64,000 nt of DNA from Tateyamaria sp. ANG-S1 (GTDB taxonomy: Bacteria; Pseudomonadota; Alphaproteobacteria; Rhodobacterales; Rhodobacteraceae): NCBI RefSeq assembly GCF_000814025.1, contig NZ_JWLL01000003.1:357595-421594 (forward strand), read 5' to 3'. Below, piece after piece: positions 25,685-34,172 of this stretch. The notes under the pieces were generated by a model that saw only the letters and a list, made by a program, of their open reading frames with translations, was not told the DNA's origin and did not search any database. A program made the translations under genes and the position numbers. Within the stretch, counting starts at the first letter, position 1, and each line of letters begins with the position of its first letter.

Positions 25685-26980
25685 ATGTACCTTAAGAACG
25701 CACTTCGTGCGGCGACAGCGCTGTCGCTGGTCACGGCAACGGGCGCACTGGCAGACGGCCACGCAAAATCACTCACCATCGCGATCGTGAACAACGGTCA
25801 CATGATCAACATGCAGAAGGTCGCCGAGGCCTACACCGAAGAAACCGGCGTGCAGCTGAACTGGGTGTCGCTGGAAGAGGGCGTGCTGCGCGAGCAAGTG
25901 ACCTCCGATACAGCCACAGGTGGCGGTCAGTACGACATCATCAACATCGGCATGCAGGAAGCGCCCATCTGGGGGGCCGCAGGCTGGATCGAACCGCTTG
26001 AGTTCGGTGCCGAGTACGACGTCGACGACATCCTACCCGCCATGCGCGCAGGTCTGTCTCATGAGGGCACGATGTATGCGGCACCTTTCTATGGCGAATC
26101 GTCGATGGTCATGTACCGCAAGGACCTGACCGACGCGGTTGGCGTCACCATCGCCGACAATGACAGCTGGGACAACGTCAAGGCCGCAGCCGCAGCCATC
26201 CACGACCCCGACAACGGTGTCTACGGTGCCTGCCTGCGCGGCAAGCCGGGCTGGGGCGATAACATGGCGTTCATCACGACCATGGTGAACTCGTTTGGCG
26301 GCGCATGGTTCGATGCGGATTACAAGCCGACCATCGACAGCGACGAATGGCGTGCGGCCATCAACTTCTACGTTGATCTGCTGGGCACTTATGGCCCGCC
26401 CGGATCCGAAGGCAATTCGTTCAACGAGATCCTTGCCCTCTATAACGAAGGCAAGTGCGGCATGTGGATCGACGCCACAATCGCGGCGTCTTTCCTGGAA
26501 GTGGACGGTGTGGCCTATGCGCAGTCGCCGAATGCCGGGAACCCGGTTGGCGCGAACTGGCTGTGGGCGTGGGCCATGGCCGTGCCCGCGGGGACCGAGA
26601 ATGCGGACGAGGCGAAAGCCTTTATCGAGTGGGCTACGTCGAAAGAGTACGTGCAGGCCGTGGCGGATCACCCTGACTTTGGCTGGGGCAGCGTTCCAAC
26701 CGGTCAGCGTGCGTCCACCTACGCGAACCCTGACTTCCAGGCAGCAGCAGGCTTTGCTGCGGCGGAGTTGGCAGCCATTGAATCCGCTGCTCCGGAAGCG
26801 ACTGATCTGAAGCCCTATGTCGGTGTTCAGTTCGCAGCGATCCCGGAATTCCCCGAGGTCGGCTCCGCCGTCGCTCAGGAAATGGCGGCGGCCCTGTCCG
26901 GTGCCAAGTCGGTGGATGAGGCGCTGGAGGCATCGCAGGATGCGGCCAACGCCATCATGCGCGAAGCCGGTTACTACTAA
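25685..26980 (+). CDS. smoE: Polyol (sorbitol/mannitol) ABC importer binding protein SmoE
   Basis: A 431-residue family 1 extracellular solute-binding protein with a signal peptide (about residues 1-23, ending ALA-DG). The GKPGWGDNMAF, MWIDATIAASFLE and GANWLWAWAMAVPAG segments are typical of polyol binding proteins. An AGGGAGGA site precedes the ATG. First gene of an operon with the same order as Rhodobacter sphaeroides smoEFGKS-mtlK. Acts in the periplasm. Confidence 0.93.
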   Translation: MYLKNALRAATALSLVTATGALADGHAKSLTIAIVNNGHMINMQKVAEAYTEETGVQLNWVSLEEGVLREQVTSDTATGGGQYDIINIGMQEAPIWGAAGWIEPLEFGAEYDVDDILPAMRAGLSHEGTMYAAPFYGESSMVMYRKDLTDAVGVTIADNDSWDNVKAAAAAIHDPDNGVYGACLRGKPGWGDNMAFITTMVNSFGGAWFDADYKPTIDSDEWRAAINFYVDLLGTYGPPGSEGNSFNEILALYNEGKCGMWIDATIAASFLEVDGVAYAQSPNAGNPVGANWLWAWAMAVPAGTENADEAKAFIEWATSKEYVQAVADHPDFGWGSVPTGQRASTYANPDFQAAAGFAAAELAAIESAAPEATDLKPYVGVQFAAIPEFPEVGSAVAQEMAAALSGAKSVDEALEASQDAANAIMREAGYY

Positions 26981-26996
26981 GTCTTCCCAGACTTAC

Positions 26997-27022
26997 GGGG
27001 GGTCCGCCTGTTCGGGCCTCCC
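26997..27022 (+). terminator. Intercistronic hairpin between smoE and smoF
   Basis: A 10-bp stem (26997-27006 with 27013-27022, two G-U type pairs) around a 6-base loop. A smaller perfect 7-bp stem, TAAGTCT/AGACTTA (26978-26995), spans the smoE stop just before it. Likely stabilises smoE RNA or attenuates downstream expression. Confidence 0.55.
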
Positions 27023-27146
27023 ACCCTCCCAGCGACGTGCTCAAGCGGGTTTCGCAAAACCTGAATTGGCCTAAGCTGGCACTCTGATACCGCATCTTCA
27101 TTTCAATTGGCACCGCATGAGACGCGCGGCGCCGGGGTCTAGGGTC

Positions 27147-28085
27147 ATGTCCGATAGAAAGCTTCCTCGCCTGCTCCAAACACCGGCCGTTCTGCTGCTG
27201 CTGATCTGGATGCTGATCCCGCTGGGGATGACGCTCTACTTCTCGTTCATCCGCTATGTGCTGAACAGCCTGCGCCGCCCGGAATGGACGACGCCGTCGC
27301 TTAGCAACTGGCGCGGGTTTGGCAACTACGAATTTGTCTTGAACAACAAGGATTTCTTGTTTGCCATCCAGAACAGCCTGCTGATCGTGTGCAGCATCCT
27401 GTTCCTGACCGTAATCCTGGGCGTGTTGATCGCCGTTCTGATCAACAAAGCATTCCCGGGACGCGGCATCGTGCGGGTTCTGTTGATTTCGCCCTTTTTC
27501 GTGATGCCTGCGGTGAACGCGGTGTTGTGGATCAACATGATCCTGGACCCGGTGCTGGGCCTGCAGGGCCTTGCCGTCAACGGCATCAACGGGATGATCG
27601 CCTCGCTTCAGAACGCGCCGCTTGTCGGGTGGTTCTTCTCCCTGTGGCCGCAGCTTGAGCCGATTTCATTTCGCGCCACGCAAACCTCGGCCTATGCGGT
27701 CATCATCATGGTGACGTGGCAGTGGACGCCCTTCGCCGTCCTGATCTTCATGACATCGCTGCAATCAGAGGATCAGCAGCAGAAGGAAGCCGCCGTGCTG
27801 GACGGCGCCGGGCTATGGTCGCAATTCCGGTTCCTTACCCTGCCCCACCTGTCGCGGCCCATCGCTATCGTGGTGATGATCCAGGCCATTTTCCACCTGT
27901 CGCTTTATGCCGAGATCGAGATCGTCAGTCGCGGCAACGGGAACAAGAACCTGCCCTATCTGATCGGTGAATTTGCCAACAACAACATTGGCGCGGCCAG
28001 CGCCACGGGCATCTTCGCCGTCATCCTCGCCAACATCGTTGCCATCTTCCTCCTGCGGATGATCGGCAAGACATTGATGGAGTAA
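27147..28085 (+). CDS. smoF: Polyol ABC importer permease SmoF
   Basis: A 312-residue MalF-type inner-membrane permease. The start MSDRKLP at 27147 is chosen; an in-frame ATG 30 bases earlier is possible. Six hydrophobic segments are visible. The coupling motif is seen as EAAVLDGAGLWSQFRFLTLPHLSRP (EAA loop). It lies 166 bases after smoE and 5 bases before smoG. Confidence 0.93.
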   Translation: MSDRKLPRLLQTPAVLLLLIWMLIPLGMTLYFSFIRYVLNSLRRPEWTTPSLSNWRGFGNYEFVLNNKDFLFAIQNSLLIVCSILFLTVILGVLIAVLINKAFPGRGIVRVLLISPFFVMPAVNAVLWINMILDPVLGLQGLAVNGINGMIASLQNAPLVGWFFSLWPQLEPISFRATQTSAYAVIIMVTWQWTPFAVLIFMTSLQSEDQQQKEAAVLDGAGLWSQFRFLTLPHLSRPIAIVVMIQAIFHLSLYAEIEIVSRGNGNKNLPYLIGEFANNNIGAASATGIFAVILANIVAIFLLRMIGKTLME

Positions 28086-28090
28086 GCACT

Positions 28091-28924
28091 ATGGCCATCG
28101 TTGCTGAAACCTCCCGCTTCTCAAAGCTCAGCCGGCCTGTTTTGGCCTGGATCGTAGGTCTGCTGTTCTTCTTCCCGATCTTCTGGATGATCCTGACCAG
28201 CTTCAAGACGGACGCGGATGCGGTGAAGCCCGAGTTCCTGTTGTTCTTCACGCCGACGCTGGAGAACTACCTGAACATGACCGAGAACTACGACTATTGG
28301 CGCTTTGCCACGAACTCGGTCATCACCTCTGTCTTTGCAACGATCTTTGCCCTCGCCGTCGGTATCCCGTGCGCCTATGCCATGGCCTTCAACCCGTCGC
28401 GCTCCACCAAGGACGTGCTGATGTGGATGCTGTCGACCAAGATGCTGCCAGCAGCTGCGGTGCTGTACCCGATGACGTTCTTGACCAAGAGCCTAGGGAT
28501 CTTCGACACCCATTTCCTGATTGTGTTGGTGCTGATGCTGATCAACCTGCCCATCGTGATCTGGATGCTGTTCACCTACTTCAAAGAAATCCCCAAGGAC
28601 ATCATTGAAGCGGGCCAAATGGACGGGGTGAGCACCTGGGGTGAAGTGAAGGAAATCCTGATCCCGCTGGCCTGGGGCGGCATCGCCTCGACGGCTCTGC
28701 TCTGCTTCATCTTCTGCTGGAACGAGGCCTATTGGACGGTTCGCCTGACCACGACCGAGGCTGCCACTCTGTCCAAGCTGATAGAAGGCAACCGCGCGCC
28801 CGAGGGGCTGTTCTTTGGCCGCCTGTCCGCCGTCTCTGCCGCCGCCGTTGGCCCGATCATCGTGCTTGGCTGGTTCTGTCAAAAACAACTGGTCCAAGGG
28901 CTGACTTTCGGCGCCGTGAAATAG
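28091..28924 (+). CDS. smoG: Polyol ABC importer permease SmoG
   Basis: A 277-residue MalG-type permease with six predicted helices. The EAA loop reads [22 protein letters not shown] near residue 173. It forms the membrane channel with SmoF. The C-terminus [11 protein letters not shown] is typical of this subfamily. Tightly linked to smoF. Confidence 0.93.
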   Translation: MAIVAETSRFSKLSRPVLAWIVGLLFFFPIFWMILTSFKTDADAVKPEFLLFFTPTLENYLNMTENYDYWRFATNSVITSVFATIFALAVGIPCAYAMAFNPSRSTKDVLMWMLSTKMLPAAAVLYPMTFLTKSLGIFDTHFLIVLVLMLINLPIVIWMLFTYFKEIPKDIIEAGQMDGVSTWGEVKEILIPLAWGGIASTALLCFIFCWNEAYWTVRLTTTEAATLSKLIEGNRAPEGLFFGRLSAVSAAAVGPIIVLGWFCQKQLVQGLTFGAVK

Positions 28925-28973
28925 GAATGCCCGCGCGCATCACGCAACGCGGAACCGCATAAAAGGAAAACCA

Positions 28974-29978
28974 ATGGGACGTATCGTACTTGAAAACGTG
29001 ACCAAGAGTTTCGGGGATGCGCAAGTGATCCCGCCTCTGAACCTGACCATCGAGGATGGCGAGTTCGCAGTCTTTGTCGGCCCATCGGGCTGCGGCAAGT
29101 CCACGCTGCTGCGTCTGATTGCTGGGCTTGAGGAAACCACATCGGGCCAGATCCTGATTGACGGCGAGGATGCCACGCAAGTGCCGCCATCAAAGCGTGG
29201 GCTTGCCATGGTGTTCCAGTCCTACGCGCTTTACCCGCACATGACCGTGCGCAAGAACATCGCCTTCCCCCTGCGGATGGCAAAGATGGATCAGGCCGAG
29301 ATCGACAAGAAGGTCGAAGGGGCCGCCAAGATACTGAACCTCGCCGATTACCTCGAGCAGAAGCCAGGGCAACTCTCTGGCGGTCAGCGCCAGCGGGTTG
29401 CCATCGGTCGGGCCATTGTGCGCGAGCCTGCGGCATTCCTGTTTGACGAACCGCTATCGAACCTCGATGCAGCGCTGCGCGTCGGCATGCGGTTGGAGAT
29501 TTCCGAGCTGCACAACCGGCTGGCGACCACGATGATATACGTGACGCACGATCAGGTTGAGGCCATGACCATGGCCAACAAGATCGTCGTGCTGCGGGCC
29601 GGGCATATCGAACAGGTGGGCTCGCCTCTCGACCTCTACCGCACGCCGCGGAACTTGTTTGTGGCGGGCTTTATCGGATCGCCCAAGATGAACTTTATCG
29701 AAGGGGCGGAGGCCGAGAAGCATGGCGCCAAGACCATCGGCATCCGGCCTGAACACATCACGGTATCTGCAGATACAGGCCCGTGGGAAGGCACCGTGGG
29801 CGTGTCGGAACATCTGGGGTCGGACACGTTCTTTCACATCCACAACTCGGGCCTGGCAGAGACCATCACCGTGCGAGCGGACGGCGAGGTCGGGTTCAAG
29901 CACGGCGACCGCGTGCGCCTCGCCCCGCGCGAGGATGTGATCCATCGCTTTGACGCTGAAGGGTTGCGGATCGCATGA
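28974..29978 (+). CDS. smoK: Polyol ABC importer ATPase SmoK
   Basis: A 334-residue MalK/UgpC-type ATPase. All motifs are canonical: Walker [10 protein letters not shown] (about 38-46), signature [14 protein letters not shown], Walker [12 protein letters not shown] and switch YVTHDQ. A C-terminal TOBE/OB domain (GIRPEHI) follows. AAAGGAAAA precedes the ATG. It overlaps smoS by 4 bases. Confidence 0.94.
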   Translation: MGRIVLENVTKSFGDAQVIPPLNLTIEDGEFAVFVGPSGCGKSTLLRLIAGLEETTSGQILIDGEDATQVPPSKRGLAMVFQSYALYPHMTVRKNIAFPLRMAKMDQAEIDKKVEGAAKILNLADYLEQKPGQLSGGQRQRVAIGRAIVREPAAFLFDEPLSNLDAALRVGMRLEISELHNRLATTMIYVTHDQVEAMTMANKIVVLRAGHIEQVGSPLDLYRTPRNLFVAGFIGSPKMNFIEGAEAEKHGAKTIGIRPEHITVSADTGPWEGTVGVSEHLGSDTFFHIHNSGLAETITVRADGEVGFKHGDRVRLAPREDVIHRFDAEGLRIA

Positions 29979-30754
29979 ACCGGCTTGCGGGTAAGACAGC
30001 TTTGATCACAGGGGCCGCACGCGGGATCGGTCAAGCCTTTGCCGAGGCGTACGTGCGCGAAGGCGCTCGCGTCGTCATCGCGGATATTGATGTAGACCGA
30101 GCCGCTGAAACTGCTGCGTCTATCGATAAGGACAATGTGCTGGCCGTTCGTATGAATGTAACTGACACCGGCAGTATTCGTGACGCAATCGGCGCGGTTG
30201 AAGCGGCGGGCTTCGGCCCGATCGACATCCTGATCAACAATGCCGCGATCTTTACCGCAGCGCCCATCACAGAGATCACGGAAGACGACTTTGCCCGCTG
30301 CTTTGACATCAACGTCAAGGGCACCCTGTTTACCCTGCAAGCCGTCGCGCAGCACATGATCGACACGGGCACCAAGGGGCGCATCATCAACATGGCCAGC
30401 CAGGCAGGCCGCCGGGGCGAGCCACTGGTGGCTGTCTACTGCGCGACAAAAGCGGCCGTGATCAGCCTGACCCAATCGGCCGGTCTGAACCTGATCCAGC
30501 ACGGCATCAACGTGAACGCCATCGCCCCGGGTGTGGTCGATGGCGAGCATTGGGACGGGGTAGATGCGTTTTTTGCCAAATACGAAGGCAAGGCATCGGG
30601 CCAGAAGAAACGTGAAGTAGGCGAGGCGGTGCCGTATGGTCGTATGGGCACGGCCGAGGATCTGACCGGCATGGCCGTGTTTCTGGCGAGTGACGAGGCC
30701 GAGTATATCGTCGCGCAGTGCTACAACGTCGATGGCGGACAATGGATGAGCTGA
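29975..30754 (+). CDS. smoS: Sorbitol (L-iditol) dehydrogenase SmoS, SDR family
   Basis: A 259-residue short-chain dehydrogenase. The NAD motif TGAARGIG lies at residues 12-19, NNAA near 88 and the catalytic YCATK near 153-157. The N-terminus closely resembles the Rhodobacter sorbitol dehydrogenase. It oxidises sorbitol to fructose, and related polyols. It overlaps smoK at the start and mtlK at the stop. Confidence 0.93.
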   Translation: MNRLAGKTALITGAARGIGQAFAEAYVREGARVVIADIDVDRAAETAASIDKDNVLAVRMNVTDTGSIRDAIGAVEAAGFGPIDILINNAAIFTAAPITEITEDDFARCFDINVKGTLFTLQAVAQHMIDTGTKGRIINMASQAGRRGEPLVAVYCATKAAVISLTQSAGLNLIQHGINVNAIAPGVVDGEHWDGVDAFFAKYEGKASGQKKREVGEAVPYGRMGTAEDLTGMAVFLASDEAEYIVAQCYNVDGGQWMS

Positions 30755-32256
30755 TGGCAGATGGTTCCGAAAAGCGCCCCGCCCTTCCGCTGTCGGAGGC
30801 GACCCTGGCGACGCTGCCCGAAAGCGTGCTGCGTCCCACCTATGACCGGAGCGCCTTACGCCCCGGTATCGTCCATATTGGCGTCGGCAATTTTCATCGT
30901 GGGCATCAGGCGTGGTATCTGCATCGGTTGATGCAGGAGGGGCTGGCGCAGGACTGGGCGATCATCGGCGCGGGCGTGCGCCCCGGTGATGCGGTGATGC
31001 GGGACAAGCTGCTGGCGCAGGATTGCCTGACCACGTTGATCGAACTGGACCCCAGCGGCACCTCGGCAGAGGTCGTCGGCTCCATGATCGACTTCCTGCC
31101 TGTTGAGCATGACAACGCCGCGCTGATCGACGCCATGGCACGGCCCGATATCCGCATTGTCGCCCTCACGGTGACTGAAGGCGGCTATTGCATCGACGCA
31201 GCCTCGGGCAGGCTGGACCTGACACACCCGGACATCGCCCACGACATCGCACATCCCGGTGCGCCGATCACGGCCTTCGGCGCCATGGTCGCAGCCCTGT
31301 CGCGGCGTATGGCGGCGGGTCACGCGCCGTTCACCAGCCAAAGCTGTGACAACCTGCAGGGCAACGGCGACATCCTGCGGGAGGTAATCGTTTCGCTGGC
31401 ACGGGCAACGGAACCTGACCTTGCCGATTGGCTCACCAAGCACGCAGCTTTTCCCAATTCGATGGTGGATTGCATCGTGCCCGCCACAGGGCCCAGCGAG
31501 ATTGCATTGGCAGCGCAGTTCGGAATTGCCGATGCGGCCCCGGTCACCCACGAGAACTTCCGCCAATGGGTGATCGAAGACGCGTTCTGCGCGGGCCGCC
31601 CGGATTGGGACAAGGCCGGTGCGATTTTCACCGACCGCGTCCACGATTATGAGGCGATGAAGATCCGTATCCTGAACGCGGGCCACCAGGTCCTTGCCAA
31701 TGCGGGTGAGTTGCTGGGCCTACCGACGATTGCCGACTGCATGTCGCACCGCCTGATGCGCGCGTTCTTTCGCAAGGTGCAAATGGAAGAGATCGCGCCC
31801 TATGTCTCGGATGTGCCGGGCTTTACGCCCAGTGCCTATGTGGATCTGATTGAAGCCCGTTTTTCTAACCCGGAGATTCGTGACACCACGCGGCGCGTGG
31901 CGTTCGATGGCTCATCCCGCCACACGGGCTTTGTGCTCCCGATTTTACGCGACGCGCGGGCAGCAGGTGGCAGCGTCGAAGGGTTAAGCCTGGTCGAAGC
32001 GCTCTGGGCGCGCATGTGTGCAGGCACCCGTCAGGACGGAAGCCGGATCGAACCGAACGACCCGCATTGGGACACGCTGGTCACGGCAGCCGAACAGGCC
32101 AAAGCCGACCCGCAGGCATGGCTCGCGCAAAACCAGTATTATCAAGAGCTTGAGAATGAAGAGGCGTTCAGTACATCTTTCGCGGCTTGGCTCACCCTGA
32201 TATGGGCAGAGGGCGTGGACGCCGCCCTTGGCCAGTACCTGGGCAAGGGCGCCTGA
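30754..32256 (+). CDS. mtlK: Mannitol 2-dehydrogenase MtlK
   Basis: A 500-residue polyol-specific long-chain dehydrogenase. The start at 30754 overlaps the smoS stop by one base; an ATG 12 bases earlier is an alternative. GVGNFHRGHQ near residue 40 and the KIRILNAGHQVLANAG segment, with the family Lys, Asn and His, are diagnostic. It oxidises D-mannitol to D-fructose with NAD. Last gene of the smo operon. Confidence 0.94.
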   Translation: MADGSEKRPALPLSEATLATLPESVLRPTYDRSALRPGIVHIGVGNFHRGHQAWYLHRLMQEGLAQDWAIIGAGVRPGDAVMRDKLLAQDCLTTLIELDPSGTSAEVVGSMIDFLPVEHDNAALIDAMARPDIRIVALTVTEGGYCIDAASGRLDLTHPDIAHDIAHPGAPITAFGAMVAALSRRMAAGHAPFTSQSCDNLQGNGDILREVIVSLARATEPDLADWLTKHAAFPNSMVDCIVPATGPSEIALAAQFGIADAAPVTHENFRQWVIEDAFCAGRPDWDKAGAIFTDRVHDYEAMKIRILNAGHQVLANAGELLGLPTIADCMSHRLMRAFFRKVQMEEIAPYVSDVPGFTPSAYVDLIEARFSNPEIRDTTRRVAFDGSSRHTGFVLPILRDARAAGGSVEGLSLVEALWARMCAGTRQDGSRIEPNDPHWDTLVTAAEQAKADPQAWLAQNQYYQELENEEAFSTSFAAWLTLIWAEGVDAALGQYLGKGA

Positions 32257-32263
32257 CGCGCCC
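32247..32263. terminator. Short hairpin at the convergent ends of mtlK and the Gfo/Idh gene
   Basis: GGGCGC (32247-32252) and GCGCCC (32258-32263) pair around a 5-base loop that includes the mtlK stop. No clear T run follows on either strand. Possible bidirectional terminator. Confidence 0.4.
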
Positions 32264-32269
32264 CTGCTC

Positions 32270-33394
32270 TTACTTGAGCAACGCTTTCGCGTCGTCTTCG
32301 GTCAACGGCTCCGGCCGTGTGCAGGTGGTGCTCAGCGTGACCATCTCGCCCGTCTCACCAGCCTTGAGGACCGAGGTCATCACATCAACCGCATGCAGCG
32401 CCAGTTCCAGCGAACAGCGGTGCGGACGCCCTTCGTTCATGGCAGCAGCCATGTCGGCCAAACCCGCCGCGCGATAGTTCGCCTTGGCCACGCCGTTGTT
32501 GTCCTGGTTGGGCACGCCGAGCGGATGCTTCTCCGTCTCAAGCGCACGTGTCTCACCGTCCTTGCCCGTCACCTCAACAGTGCCAGAGAACCAGTTCGGA
32601 TCCGGCAGGAACATCGTGCCCTCTGATCCGTAAAGTTCCATGTTCCCGTGACGATGCGCCCAGACATCCCATGAGGTCGACAGCGTGATGGTCGCACCGT
32701 TCACGAACTCAAGCAGGGCGTGGATGTTGGTCGGCGTCTTGACGGGGATCACCTCGCCCCGCCGTGGTTCCGACAGGATGGTGCGCGTCTTCGACGGTGT
32801 CGAAGTCAGCGCGCCGACACGCTTCACGGGGCCGAGGAGCTGAACAAGGTTCGTCACGTAGTAGGGCCCGATGTCCAGCATCGGCCCGGCCCCCGAAAGG
32901 AAAAAGAAATCAGGGTTCGGGTGCCAGTGTTCCATGCCGTGGCTCATCACATGGGCGGTGCCTGCCACCACTTCGCCGATCTCGCCCGCATCGATGGCCG
33001 CGCGTGCCGCCTGGTGTGCACCGCCAAGGAAGGTATCCGGGGCAGAACCGACACGCAGGTTCTTCTCGGCCGCAAGGCTGCGCAGGACCTCACCCTGTTC
33101 CTGCGTCAGCACGATGGGCTTTTCCGAATAGGCATGCTTGCCCGCGCGCAATATGGCGCGCGTCACCTCGAAATGAGCGTCCGGGATGGTCAGGTTGACC
33201 ACGATGTCGATGTCATCGGCGGCAAGCAAACCGTCGACCGTATTTGCCCGCACACCAAATGCAGACGCCTGCGCCTGTGCCGCAGCAGGGTTCATGTCCG
33301 CGACAGCGCGAACCTCCAGCCCTTTGAAGAGGGGCGCTAGGGTGAGATATGCGGTCGAAATGTTGCCGCATCCGATGATGCCAATGCCTTGCAT
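32270..33394 (-). CDS. Gfo/Idh/MocA family oxidoreductase of the mannoside locus
   Basis: A 374-residue dehydrogenase; the start MQGIGIIG at 33394 matches the Rossmann motif IGIIGCGNIS. SEKPIVLT near residue 95 and a GPMLDIGPYYV motif near 175 are visible. Last gene of the operon headed by the binding protein at 40723. It probably oxidises a sugar released by, or still attached in, a mannoside. Substrate unknown. Confidence 0.87.
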   Translation of the reverse strand: MQGIGIIGCGNISTAYLTLAPLFKGLEVRAVADMNPAAAQAQASAFGVRANTVDGLLAADDIDIVVNLTIPDAHFEVTRAILRAGKHAYSEKPIVLTQEQGEVLRSLAAEKNLRVGSAPDTFLGGAHQAARAAIDAGEIGEVVAGTAHVMSHGMEHWHPNPDFFFLSGAGPMLDIGPYYVTNLVQLLGPVKRVGALTSTPSKTRTILSEPRRGEVIPVKTPTNIHALLEFVNGATITLSTSWDVWAHRHGNMELYGSEGTMFLPDPNWFSGTVEVTGKDGETRALETEKHPLGVPNQDNNGVAKANYRAAGLADMAAAMNEGRPHRCSLELALHAVDVMTSVLKAGETGEMVTLSTTCTRPEPLTEDDAKALLK

Positions 33395-33405
33395 GGCGGT
33401 CTCCT

Positions 33406-34161
33406 TCAAAACGTCTGGGTCGCGTCAAACGACCGTTGGGCAAAACGCCGGTGATCGTTTGGGTTGTCGTGTTCGGCGGCGAAGTACCGGGTGCCCGCAG
33501 CCTTGAGCGCATTGAACAGCGTGGGCCAGTCCATGGTGCCGTGGCCGACGTCGGCCCAACCGTCCTCGTCCGCGGCCTCGCCATCGGGCGCGATGTCCTT
33601 GAGATGGGCGATGGCGATGCGCGCGCCGTAGCGGTCAATGGGTGCGATTGGATCAGCATCGGCGCGCACAGCCCAGGCAACGTCATACTCGAACAATACC
33701 TCGGGTGCGGTTTCCAGGATCAGATCCATAGGCAGGCTGCCATCGGCCAGTGGCACAAACTCGAAGTCATGGTTGTGATAGGCGAGCCCGCGACCGGCTG
33801 CGGCCAACTTGTCGGCCACGGCAGAGAGCCTTGCCCCATAGGCCAGCCACCCGGAAACATCTGTTGGGCGATCGTCCGGCATGATGAATGGGATCACAAC
33901 CGTTTCGATGCCGAAGCGTTCTGCAATGCGTAGAACGCCGTCCGGATCGCTTTCGCACATGGCCAGACCCACATGACAGCTGGGCATCGTCAGCCCAGTG
34001 GCCTGAAGCCCACGCTCCAGCGCATCCATGGCATCGGCATCGGCGACAAGGGCGCCGTAGCCTTCGACATGCGCGTAGCCGATCCCCGCCAGCATGCTGA
34101 GCGTGTCTTCGAGCGGCGGAAACATACGGGAGCTGTAGAGCTGATAGGACAAAGCGGTCAT
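33406..34161 (-). CDS. Sugar phosphate isomerase/epimerase-like TIM-barrel protein
   Basis: A 251-residue AP-endonuclease-2-type barrel. Metal-site candidates are in YHNHDFEF, EYDVAWAV and HLKDIAPDG. Proteins of this kind are often paired with Gfo/Idh/MocA dehydrogenases acting on 3-keto sugars. It lies 11 bases from each neighbour. Reaction unknown; isomerase or lyase on a keto-sugar is inferred. Confidence 0.85.
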   Translation of the reverse strand: MTALSYQLYSSRMFPPLEDTLSMLAGIGYAHVEGYGALVADADAMDALERGLQATGLTMPSCHVGLAMCESDPDGVLRIAERFGIETVVIPFIMPDDRPTDVSGWLAYGARLSAVADKLAAAGRGLAYHNHDFEFVPLADGSLPMDLILETAPEVLFEYDVAWAVRADADPIAPIDRYGARIAIAHLKDIAPDGEAADEDGWADVGHGTMDWPTLFNALKAAGTRYFAAEHDNPNDHRRFAQRSFDATQTF

Positions 34162-34172
34162 GTCGGGGCCTT